Source of the DNA: Terriglobus sp.
GTDB taxonomy: Bacteria > Acidobacteriota > Terriglobia > Terriglobales > Acidobacteriaceae
DNA length: 13,398 nt
Reading direction: 5' to 3'
Assembly (NCBI GenBank): GCA_023265355.1
Contig: JAHFTZ010000010.1
Location: 1,441-14,838, forward strand
Shown: positions 7,114 through 13,398 of the stretch, one piece after another
Position numbering within the stretch: the first letter of the stretch is position 1
Layout: every line of letters begins with the position of its first letter
The notes under the pieces: model-generated
The model's database searches: none
What the model was told of the DNA's origin: nothing
What the model saw: only the letters and a program-made list of their open reading frames with translations
Made by a program: the position numbers and the translations under genes

Positions 7114-8061
7114 TTAGCCCAGAACGGGCGTCTCGCTGTGTGCAGCGAAGAAGCTCTGCAAGAGTTCTGCATCGCGATAGGCTTCCGTTCCGCCCGGCCG
7201 AAGCGTAGAAAACGCAGCCGTGAGATTCCCCATTGCGGCACATTCCGGCAGAGGCTTCTTCGCCAGATACCCTTTGAGAAAGCCAGCGTTGAAGCTGTCC
7301 CCGGCACCGATGGTATCGACGGGCACAACGCGCGGCGGCGGAACGGCCCAGCGCTGCTCACCGGTCTGCACGATCGAACCCCGCTGACCGCACTTCACCG
7401 CTACTACGCCGACGCGCTTCGCCAGACGGGCGATGGCCTCGTCGAGATCGTCGGTTCGGGCCATACGTCTGGCTTCGTCTTCGTTGGGAAGAAGCACATC
7501 GACGCAGTCCAACATCTCGTCCAGAGGAACGCCCCATTCGTCCTCTGGATCGTCGTTCGTGTCGAGCGAGATGGTCAGACCCTTACGCGAGAGCTCGCGA
7601 CAGAGTGCAGGCAGGCCGGGCTGCAAGCCCTTCTGCAGGAAGAGGGAAGAGACGTGGAAGTGACGGCTGTCTGCAAGGAAGTCGAGATCGATATCATCCA
7701 CTGTCATCTCAGCCATGGTGCCGAGATACGTGAGGATATGCCGGGTTGCACCATGATGCAGCAGGAGCGTCACCCCGGTCTGCGAGCCTGCGGCGAAGGT
7801 CGTACGCGATACATCCACGCCAGCCGCACGTAACCGTTCGAGCGCGATCTCTCCCAGCGGATCGCTTCCGACGCGCGTGACGAATCCGACTCTGATGCCG
7901 AGAACGGACAGATTGTGCGCAAGAATTGCGGACGAGCTTCCAAGTGTCAATCTGAAGTCGTTCGCGAGCAGCTCCCGATCCACAGGCATCTGTTCCGCAA
8001 GGCCATAGAGAATCAGATCGAGATTAATCTCTCCCGCAATCGTTACATCGAACATGCTCAT
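7114..8061 (-). CDS. PfkB-family carbohydrate kinase
   Basis: ATP-dependent sugar kinase of the ribokinase/PfkB fold, 315 aa (usual 300-330). The N-terminal half starts with the strand MFDVTIAGEINLDLILYG. The region normally carrying the GG..N substrate motif reads LTLGSSSAILAHNLSVLG (39-56), so the usual second glycine is replaced by serine. The C-terminal PfkB signature DTIGAGDSFNAGF (249-261) is intact, with D255 as the expected catalytic base in the GAGD anion hole; LLPNEDEARR (190-199) is the conserved NxxE region. The specific sugar cannot be read from sequence. In context it could phosphorylate the imported free sugar (the cluster has an MFS porter, not a PTS) or be a tagatose-6-phosphate kinase. 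The start at 8061 has GAAGG about 7 nt upstream and lies 10 nt after the agaS-like stop, so it is the last gene of that operon. Confidence 0.93.
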   Translation of the reverse strand: MSMFDVTIAGEINLDLILYGLAEQMPVDRELLANDFRLTLGSSSAILAHNLSVLGIRVGFVTRVGSDPLGEIALERLRAAGVDVSRTTFAAGSQTGVTLLLHHGATRHILTYLGTMAEMTVDDIDLDFLADSRHFHVSSLFLQKGLQPGLPALCRELSRKGLTISLDTNDDPEDEWGVPLDEMLDCVDVLLPNEDEARRMARTDDLDEAIARLAKRVGVVAVKCGQRGSIVQTGEQRWAVPPPRVVPVDTIGAGDSFNAGFLKGYLAKKPLPECAAMGNLTAAFSTLRPGGTEAYRDAELLQSFFAAHSETPVLG

Positions 8062-8071
8062 CGACAGGCCT

Positions 8072-9118
8072 TCAAATGGTGACGACGCGGTTCAGATTTC
8101 TTGGGTTGTCCGGATCGAGACCCTTCTCCAAACCGCGATAGCTGCCGAGCAGCTGTCCCCATACAACATAGACGATGATGCGCGCGAGTTCTGGTACCGG
8201 CAGGCTGAGTTCGATGAGCAGATCTGCCGTCTTGCGCAGCGTATCCGAAGCAGAGTTCGCCACGGCGAAGATCGTTCCGCCAAGTTCCTTCATCTCCACC
8301 AGAACGGAGATCTCGCTCTCGTAGCCCGACTCGGAGATGAGGCCGCCAACCATGGCTCGACCGTCCACGATGGACTTCGGGCCGTGGCGAAACTCAAGCG
8401 TATGGAAGAACTGCGCATAGCTCGAAGAGGACTCCATCACCTTCAGCGCAGTCTCGGATGCGATCGCATAAAGAGCTCCCTGGCCGAGGAAAGCAAAATC
8501 CTCAAAGTCCGATTTGGCGAACTGCTCCACCTGCGGTCCATATTCCTTCAGCAGACGCTCTGTATGCTTCGGAAGCGTGCGCAGGGCAAAGAGGAACGCA
8601 TCGTCGCCTGCGATAGATGCAGCCAGATACTGAAGTGCCATGAGCATCGACGTAAACGAAGAGGTCATCACGGTGCTTTCTTCCAGCACGGGCAGCTTGA
8701 GTGTACGGGGGCTGAGAAGTTCGAGCTCGCGGCCATCGCACGTAACGGCAAGGAACTCCGTAGAGCGGCTCTGAAGATACTCAGCCACGTGCAGCACTTC
8801 CGAGGTATGCCCTGAACGCGAGATGAGGACGGGGAAATAGTCGGCAGTATCGTTCGGAAACACAAGAGAGGGGAAGAGCAGAATTTCAGAGGCAGGTACG
8901 GCCCGCGTCTTGACGCCGAGCAGCGTGGTGAAGCTGGCCGCTGCGGCCTGCGCAAGATAGTAGCTGGTGCCGCAACCTACGAAGACCCATTCGGTCTGGC
9001 GAGGATCCTTGCTCTGGATCAGCGACGTGAGGTCGAAGTTCTCCAACATGTCCAGGCAGTCTTGCCAGACCTTAGGCTGAGCATAAATCTCTGAAATTGT
9101 TTTTACGTCCTTACGCAT
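8072..9118 (-). CDS. agaS: SIS-domain sugar-phosphate isomerase/deaminase (AgaS-like)
   Basis: 348-aa protein with two SIS domains (about residues 40-165 and 205-345), as in AgaS and the isomerase half of GlmS. E. coli AgaS deaminates and isomerises galactosamine 6-phosphate to tagatose 6-phosphate plus ammonia. Sequence landmarks are VGCGTSYYLA (47-56), the phosphate-binding LISRSGHTSE (98-107), EESTVMTSSFTSMLMAL (147-162), ASETALKVME (220-229), EFRHGPKS (242-249) and a C-terminal GLDPDNPRNLNRVV (333-346), the last two being very typical of AgaS/GlmS-like enzymes. It lacks the glutaminase domain of GlmS, so synthesis of glucosamine 6-phosphate is unlikely. The start has AGG 6 nt upstream (AAGGATCAGGTGCAAG before ATG). 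It is followed 10 nt later by the PfkB kinase. The upstream 160-bp gap suggests its own promoter. The substrate could also be another amino sugar or a glycosylamine/fructosamine-type phosphate; family-level call strong, substrate moderate. Confidence 0.9.
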   Translation of the reverse strand: MRKDVKTISEIYAQPKVWQDCLDMLENFDLTSLIQSKDPRQTEWVFVGCGTSYYLAQAAAASFTTLLGVKTRAVPASEILLFPSLVFPNDTADYFPVLISRSGHTSEVLHVAEYLQSRSTEFLAVTCDGRELELLSPRTLKLPVLEESTVMTSSFTSMLMALQYLAASIAGDDAFLFALRTLPKHTERLLKEYGPQVEQFAKSDFEDFAFLGQGALYAIASETALKVMESSSSYAQFFHTLEFRHGPKSIVDGRAMVGGLISESGYESEISVLVEMKELGGTIFAVANSASDTLRKTADLLIELSLPVPELARIIVYVVWGQLLGSYRGLEKGLDPDNPRNLNRVVTI

Positions 9119-9278
9119 CTTGCACCTGATCCTTCAAGATTCAACGCAGCGAAGCGGCCCTATTCCCTTGATTTGGAGCTCTCTGCAACTTGTATCTATT
9201 GATTTATCATAGCATCCATAACGAAATATAAAGATATGAAAAATAACTTCATCCGGAAGTAAGTGTCGGTTGACCTTA
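9119..9278 (-). promoter_or_regulatory. AT-rich intergenic region, probable promoter/operator of the agaS-like and kinase genes
   Basis: This gap is clearly more AT-rich than its flanks, especially 9195-9250. On the minus strand a TATGAT (9211-9206) resembles a -10 box, but the -35 at 17 bp spacing (TCTTTA) is poor. On the same strand ATTTCGTTATGG (9227-9216) contains a TTTCG core of the kind found in several DeoR-family operators. A small dyad ACTTC-atccg-GAAGT occupies 9246-9260, close behind the gatZ-like stop. All of these are candidates only. Confidence 0.4.
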
Positions 9279-10574
9279 TCAAAAATTACTCTCTTTGTTG
9301 GAAGGTGGGAAACAGGCTGCAGCATAAGGTTTGAGCGCTTCCCGGATGCTGTAGAGGACAAGATCGACCGGCTTCTTCGAAAGCTTCCCCGCGCGGACTG
9401 CCTTGTAGTGTTCTGGCATCTGCGCACTCAAAAGTGTCTCTGGTATCGAGAGAGAACTCAGATTCGATATCAACAGGTCGGTCGCCTTCTGCACTGCAGC
9501 ATGTCCCCAGTAATAACGCATGCGGTCGCTATAGCTGTACCGGCGCAGGAGCCGCTGCTCTTCCGGGTTGCCGTGATAATGGCTTACCCAATCTTTCGGA
9601 TCGGAGAGCATCGCTTCCTCTACCACGGAGCGTAACGAAGAGCGATGCTCCGGCGCGACAAGTTCGTCTTCGATGGCTGCCAGAGCAAAGAGAGCTTCGC
9701 GCATGGCAAACGTCAGCGCGGGTCCTACCTTCAGAATGGCAAATCCATCAGCCACAAGATCGCGATAGGCTGCGGGCTTCTGATAATCCGTGGAGTGCGC
9801 TTCGAAGACAAGGCCGTCTTCTGAATCAAGAAGGGACTTCAATTCGTCCGCCTTGGACGGCACATAATCCACAACGCTGTCGTGATTGAACTCGACCCCT
9901 GGCTGCACGACCAGACCCACCACGCGGGGCCAGGCCTCCTCCAAACCCCGAAGTGCAAAGATCTCGCGGTGAATCCGAAGCGTCGTCTCGGCCGCCATCC
10001 GCGTCGTTACTGCAAGCTCCGTAAGAGCCTCTGTTGCGCCGCCCGGAATCGGCACCTCTGTCCCGATGACGTAAACGGGCTTTTCCCCCGATACGGCCGC
10101 CTCCGCTGCCTGGCATAGCTGAACGGCACGTTCCGCAACCACTTCATCGGCGAGGGGTGCCGTCTCTCCTGCGCATGCCATGCTGGCGTCAAGATGCAGC
10201 TTTGTGAAACCAGCAGCGGCATACTCGGCCATCATCTCTTTGGAGAGCGCCATGGCCTCTTCCGCTGTACGCTTCTGCCAAGCATTGGGGCCGAGGTGAT
10301 CTCCACCAAAGATGATTCGATCCACAGAGAGCCCTTCCTCTTCAGCAATCGCAACCACCATCCGGCGAAAGTCCGCGGGACGCATACCTGTGTATCCCCC
10401 GTGCTGGTTGACCTGGTTCGACGTCGCTTCAACGAGCAATGGACTTTCGTCCGGCAGAGCCTGTTGAATGGCAGCGCGGATCACCCACGGGTGCGCGGAA
10501 CACACGGAGTAGATGCCTCGCGCGCTGTTTGGTTTCTTTCGATTCGCGAGCAGACTCTGCAGTAGATTGAACAT
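9279..10574 (-). CDS. gatZ: GatZ/KbaZ-family protein (tagatose-1,6-bisphosphate aldolase subunit-like)
   Basis: 431-aa TIM-barrel protein of the GatZ/KbaZ family (about 420-430 aa). Conserved blocks include EATSNQVNQHGGYTGM (49-64), FGGDHLGPNAW (89-99), KLHLDASM (125-132), GTEVPIPGGA (171-180), QPGVEFNHD (224-232), FEAHSTDYQ (257-265), LKVGPALTFAMREALFAL (281-298) and YSYSDRMRYYW (346-356). In enteric bacteria GatZ and KbaZ are non-catalytic partners needed for activity and stability of the aldolases GatY and KbaY. Some stand-alone family members have been reported to epimerise fructose 6-phosphate/tagatose 6-phosphate at C4. No GatY/KbaY gene is visible here, so a catalytic stand-alone role is possible. 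AAAGGG lies about 8 nt before the ATG. It is the first gene of the minus-strand set, 160 bp ahead of the agaS-like gene and divergent from the hydrolase gene. Family call strong; activity open. Confidence 0.92.
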   Translation of the reverse strand: MFNLLQSLLANRKKPNSARGIYSVCSAHPWVIRAAIQQALPDESPLLVEATSNQVNQHGGYTGMRPADFRRMVVAIAEEEGLSVDRIIFGGDHLGPNAWQKRTAEEAMALSKEMMAEYAAAGFTKLHLDASMACAGETAPLADEVVAERAVQLCQAAEAAVSGEKPVYVIGTEVPIPGGATEALTELAVTTRMAAETTLRIHREIFALRGLEEAWPRVVGLVVQPGVEFNHDSVVDYVPSKADELKSLLDSEDGLVFEAHSTDYQKPAAYRDLVADGFAILKVGPALTFAMREALFALAAIEDELVAPEHRSSLRSVVEEAMLSDPKDWVSHYHGNPEEQRLLRRYSYSDRMRYYWGHAAVQKATDLLISNLSSLSIPETLLSAQMPEHYKAVRAGKLSKKPVDLVLYSIREALKPYAAACFPPSNKESNF

Positions 10575-10715
10575 GGAATTGCCCTTTCCGTCGGGTCCCG
10601 TAAACAGTCAGACGGCCCAAAACTCTTTCCCGGCGTGGGTTACAATTATCGCCTAAACAAACAAAAGCGAAAGAAAACGATACAAAGCTTATAGCATGGC
10701 CCGGAGGTGGCATCG
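10575..10715. promoter_or_regulatory. Divergent promoter region between gatZ-like and hydrolase genes, with an A-tract candidate operator
   Basis: This gap must drive both the leftward gatZ-like gene and the rightward hydrolase-porter pair. A strongly purine-rich run at 10655-10680 (AAACAAACAAAAGCGAAAG...) reads on the minus strand as phased T-tracts around a TTTCGC core. This resembles the T-tract/TTTCG style of AgaR-type operators without matching a consensus exactly. GATAAT (minus strand, 10650-10645) is a fair -10 for the leftward gene, but no good -35 accompanies it. The shared DeoR regulator could control both directions from here; this is inference. Confidence 0.4.
10703..10707 (+). 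promoter_or_regulatory. Shine-Dalgarno site deciding the hydrolase start
   Basis: A perfect GGAGG lies 8 nt before the ATG at 10716. It overlaps the in-frame GTG at 10707, which therefore cannot be the initiation codon used with this site. Confidence 0.8.
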
Positions 10716-11774
10716 ATGGACACGACGGACAAAGACAAATTTGTAGACATGGTCGGCGCAACGGCTGAAGTAGACCTCAGGCTCAGCGACTTCCATCCCC
10801 GCTCTTCTCTGCAGACGACAGTACACGCCATCGAGCGCGGCAAATTTCCGGTCATCGATTATCACAATCATCTCGACTCCACCGACCCCAGGGAAGTTCT
10901 GTCCATCATGGACCAGTGCGGCGTGGAGCACGTGGTCAATATCACCATGCAGGTCGGCCAGAAGGCGCTCGATATCATGGATCGCTTTCGCAATGCGGCA
11001 CCGGACCGCTTCTCCAGCATTGGTTGGATGGACTGGAGCGGAGTGGAAGGCTCGGATTTTGTGAAGGTCACCCTCGACCGCCTGCACCGCATGATCGATC
11101 ACGGCGCATGCGGCATCAAGTTCTGGAAGGACTTCGGCCTGACTCTCCGTGACACTGAAAACAGGCTCATTCGGATTGACGATGATCGCTTCGCCCCGAT
11201 CTTCGAAGCGTCTGGAGATCTCGGTCTTCCCGTCATGTTCCACACCGCCGATCCCAGCGCTTTCTTTGAGCCCATCGATGCCTACAACGAACGATACGAG
11301 GAACTGGCAGCGCATCCCGATTGGGGATTCTCCACTTCGCCCGTTTCAAAACGGGAGTTGTTGGAGCAGAGGAACCGGGTTATCGCGCGCCATCCTGCGA
11401 CGACCTTTGTCGGCGCACACTGCGCGGAGAGCGGGGAAGATCTCGAATACCTCGCGCAGCAACTCGACCGGCTTCCCAATCTGCAGATCGATATCAGCGC
11501 GCGAACGCCAGAACTGGGTCGACAGCCTTATAGCGCCCGCGCCTTTTTCCTGAAATATTGTGATCGGATCCTCTTTGGAACCGATCTTCTGCCAGATACT
11601 GAGATGTATCGACTCTACTTCCGTTTTCTTGAAACGGCGGATGAGTATTTTGAGTACCCATCGCACGCATCACGGCAGGGAAGATGGAATATCTATGGGA
11701 TCTTCCTGCCGGACGATGTCCTGCGTAAGATCTATCGAGAGAACGCTCTCAAGCTTATGCCGCACCTGCGTTAA
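10716..11774 (+). CDS. Amidohydrolase-superfamily TIM-barrel metal-dependent hydrolase (PF04909-like)
   Basis: 352-aa probable metal-dependent hydrolase, decarboxylase or lactonase of the amidohydrolase-2 type. After a roughly 43-residue N-terminal extension, the first barrel strand carries the metal motif D48-Y-H50-N-H52. Other expected metal or active-site positions are K135 in GACGIKFWK (129-137), H176 in LPVMFHTADP (171-180), H235 in FVGAHCAES (231-239) and D290 in ILFGTDLLPD (285-294), the strand-8 aspartate. The set H-x-H, H, H, D is complete, so the enzyme should be active. It is not of the NagA/AgaA deacetylase family, so its role in an aminosugar-like cluster is not obvious: deacetylation, lactone hydrolysis or another step are all possible. 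GGAGG at 10703-10707 selects this ATG; a GTG nine bases earlier is rejected. The MFS porter starts 52 nt after the stop with no terminator between, suggesting co-transcription. Confidence 0.88.
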   Translation: MDTTDKDKFVDMVGATAEVDLRLSDFHPRSSLQTTVHAIERGKFPVIDYHNHLDSTDPREVLSIMDQCGVEHVVNITMQVGQKALDIMDRFRNAAPDRFSSIGWMDWSGVEGSDFVKVTLDRLHRMIDHGACGIKFWKDFGLTLRDTENRLIRIDDDRFAPIFEASGDLGLPVMFHTADPSAFFEPIDAYNERYEELAAHPDWGFSTSPVSKRELLEQRNRVIARHPATTFVGAHCAESGEDLEYLAQQLDRLPNLQIDISARTPELGRQPYSARAFFLKYCDRILFGTDLLPDTEMYRLYFRFLETADEYFEYPSHASRQGRWNIYGIFLPDDVLRKIYRENALKLMPHLR

Positions 11775-11813
11775 GTTACGTTGTCCACACTGCTCTAAGT
11801 AGAATCCAAGCCC

Positions 11814-11817
11814 GAGG
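11814..11817 (+). promoter_or_regulatory. Ribosome binding site for a TTG-started porter gene
   Basis: GAGG, part of the palindrome GAGGCCTC (11814-11821), lies 9 nt before the TTG at 11827. The reading frame is closed upstream by TAG at 11800 and contains no ATG or GTG before the first membrane segment, so TTG 11827 (or TTG 11839) must initiate. Confidence 0.6.
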
Positions 11818-11826
11818 CCTCCTAGA

Positions 11827-13398
11827 TTGCCGAATAAATTGAATCCTGTTTTGTACAACCGCTATCTCATCGCGGTTGCTGGCCTGGGCGGACTTCTGTA
11901 CGGCATCGATGTGGGCATTATTGCGGCGGCGCTTCTCTATCTGGGAAAGACGGTGAACCTCTCTGTCGGACAAACCTCGACGATCGTAGCGGCTGTGCTC
12001 GGCGGCAGCATGGTCTCTTCGCTCATTGCAGGGTTTCTGGCGGACTGGGTTGGACGCAAGAAGATGATGATCGTCAGCGGCCTGCTCTTCGTCGCGAGCG
12101 TAGGCATCATCGTCATCTCGCAGGGCTTTGTACCTCTTCTGATGGGGCGGCTTCTGCAGGGCATCAGCGGCGGCGTGATCGCCGTGGTCGTACCTCTTTA
12201 TCTTGCGGAGTGCTTGAGCGCGGATGAGCGAGGCAAAGGCTCGGCCATCTTCCAGTTCATGCTGACGGTCGGCATCGTCGTCGCGGCGGTCACCGGCCTC
12301 TACTACACGCGCACTGCGGAAGCAGCTATTGCCGCGGCCAATGGCAACGCCGTCCTCATCCACGCCGCGCAGGACCATGCTTGGCGCGGTATGTTTTTGT
12401 CCGTGATCTATCCGGGCATCGCGTTCTTCCTGGGCACGTTTTTCCTGAGCGAAACGCCGCGCTGGCTCTTTCGCAAGGGATGTCGCGACGAGGCCATGAC
12501 CTCGCTACGCCGTGCCAACTTCGAAGACGCGGCGCAGCGGCAGATGCGTGAGATGGAAGAATTGAGCGCGGAGAATAAAGCAGCGGACGCCGCAGTGGGC
12601 GCAGTGGGCACGCTGTTGCAGAGGAAGTACGTCATCCCTTTTGTTCTTGCCTGCATGATTCTGGGCCTTAACCAGGCTACGGGAATCAACTCGGTTCTTG
12701 CTTACCTCGTGGTGATTTTGAAGCAGGCAGGCATGACCGCGCAGCACGCCACGGAAGGCGATCTTGCGGTCAAAGTTCTGAACTGCCTCATGACGATCGT
12801 CGCTATCGCCCTGATCGACCGTCGTGGCCGCAAGTTTCTGCTCACCCTGGGTACGGGCGGTATCGTGCTTTCGCTTACCGTCGCCGCGTTTCTCTTCCAC
12901 GGATTTGAAGCCAACCGAACCGACGTCATGCAGCAGGTAGAAGCCGCCAGAACAGGCGACCATCTCACGCTGCCGATGTCTGCCATGCCTTCTACAGACG
13001 GAAAAGCCGCATCGCTTACCGTGCTCTATACCTACGGAGACGGTGACCATATTGCGACGGCACTCACCACGGATCCAGATCCGGTTCTTAAGATCGTGCC
13101 GGAGAAACCGGGCTCGCAACTCATCATCGAGCGCGCTTCCTTTGGAGTTCTCCCGACCGAAAAAATGGGTTGGTGGATCACAACCTGCGTTGCGTTCTTC
13201 ATCGCGTTCTACTCGGTCGGCCCGGGCGTTGTCGTTTGGCTGACGCTCTCTGAACTGATGCCGACACGCATCCGCTCCGCGGGCATGGGAATCGCCCTGC
13301 TGCTGAACCAGGGCGCATCCACGCTGATTGCGGGCGTCTTCCTACCCGTGATCGGCCGCTACGGATACTTCGCGATGTTTGCCTTCTGGGCACTCTGC
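11827..13398 (+). CDS. MFS sugar porter-family transporter (C-terminus cut by window edge)
   Basis: Inner-membrane sugar:H+ symporter-like protein; 524 codons are visible and the frame is open to the edge, which falls in TM12. Sugar-porter signatures are present: GGLLYGIDVG in TM1 (21-30), DWVGRKK (73-79) in loop 2-3, GRLLQGISGGV (107-117), VPLYLAE (122-128), SETPRWLF (208-215), the sugar-binding NQATGIN (282-288) in TM7, DRRGRK (331-336) in loop 8-9 and LSELMPTRIRSAGMG (474-488) around TM10-11. Two insertions are unusual: about 25 residues between TM5 and TM6 (161-186) and about 85 residues between TM9 and TM10 (360-446), both on the predicted periplasmic side. Initiation is at TTG 11827, with GAGG 9 nt upstream; no ATG or GTG lies between the upstream stop and TM1. 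It follows the hydrolase gene by 52 nt and probably imports the sugar handled by the cluster. The substrate is not deducible from sequence. Confidence 0.92.
   Translation, partial: MPNKLNPVLYNRYLIAVAGLGGLLYGIDVGIIAAALLYLGKTVNLSVGQTSTIVAAVLGGSMVSSLIAGFLADWVGRKKMMIVSGLLFVASVGIIVISQGFVPLLMGRLLQGISGGVIAVVVPLYLAECLSADERGKGSAIFQFMLTVGIVVAAVTGLYYTRTAEAAIAAANGNAVLIHAAQDHAWRGMFLSVIYPGIAFFLGTFFLSETPRWLFRKGCRDEAMTSLRRANFEDAAQRQMREMEELSAENKAADAAVGAVGTLLQRKYVIPFVLACMILGLNQATGINSVLAYLVVILKQAGMTAQHATEGDLAVKVLNCLMTIVAIALIDRRGRKFLLTLGTGGIVLSLTVAAFLFHGFEANRTDVMQQVEAARTGDHLTLPMSAMPSTDGKAASLTVLYTYGDGDHIATALTTDPDPVLKIVPEKPGSQLIIERASFGVLPTEKMGWWITTCVAFFIAFYSVGPGVVVWLTLSELMPTRIRSAGMGIALLLNQGASTLIAGVFLPVIGRYGYFAMFAFWALC

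Noticed and set aside
7138..7833. Plus-strand open frame of 231 codons opposite the sugar kinase
   Set aside because: Antisense shadow; the minus-strand frame encodes a kinase with the intact GAGD motif.
1..13398. Mobile elements, phage, toxin-antitoxin, CRISPR, tRNA or rRNA genes
   Set aside because: No transposase or integrase, terminal inverted repeats, spaced repeat array, or RNA-gene-like stretch was found; every larger segment is accounted for by a recognised protein gene.

Overview
The window looks like chromosomal DNA of an acidobacterium, most likely class Terriglobia (Terriglobus, Edaphobacter or Granulicella-like). The main clue is the adjacent pair of a small PadR regulator and a long FtsX/MacB-type permease with no ATPase beside it. 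This is the 'acidobacterial duplicated orphan permease' (ADOP) arrangement, which is expanded in this phylum. Coding density is high, GC is moderate to high, and the largest gene-free gap is about 180 bp. I see no rRNA, tRNA, CRISPR array, IS element or prophage gene.

Layout. (1) On the minus strand at the left edge, an ECF sigma factor is followed by its overlapping anti-sigma factor, which runs off the window. (2) A 164-bp divergent gap holding three small dyads separates these from a plus-strand housekeeping pair that overlaps by 8 nt: tlyA (rRNA 2'-O-methyltransferase family) and nadK (NAD kinase). (3) The PadR regulator and the ADOP permease form a second two-gene unit joined by an ATGA overlap; a 24-bp-period repeat lies in front of padR. 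(4) From about 6.3 kb to the right edge there is a sugar-catabolism cluster. It contains a DeoR-family regulator (plus), then a convergent minus-strand set of PfkB-type sugar kinase, AgaS-like SIS isomerase/deaminase and a GatZ/KbaZ-family protein. Divergent from these on the plus strand are a PF04909-type metal-dependent hydrolase and an MFS sugar porter cut by the right edge.

How the genes may work together. The cluster resembles the non-PTS version of the N-acetylgalactosamine/galactosamine (Aga) pathway: free sugar enters through the MFS porter, is phosphorylated by the kinase, is converted by the AgaS-like enzyme to a ketose phosphate such as tagatose 6-phosphate, and is passed to the GatZ/KbaZ-like protein. 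There is no catalytic GatY/KbaY aldolase and no NagA/AgaA-type deacetylase in the window. Instead there is an unrelated amidohydrolase-superfamily protein. Either the missing steps are encoded elsewhere, or the GatZ-like protein and the hydrolase perform them. That is the most interesting biological question here. The porter also carries two unusual insertions predicted to face the periplasm.
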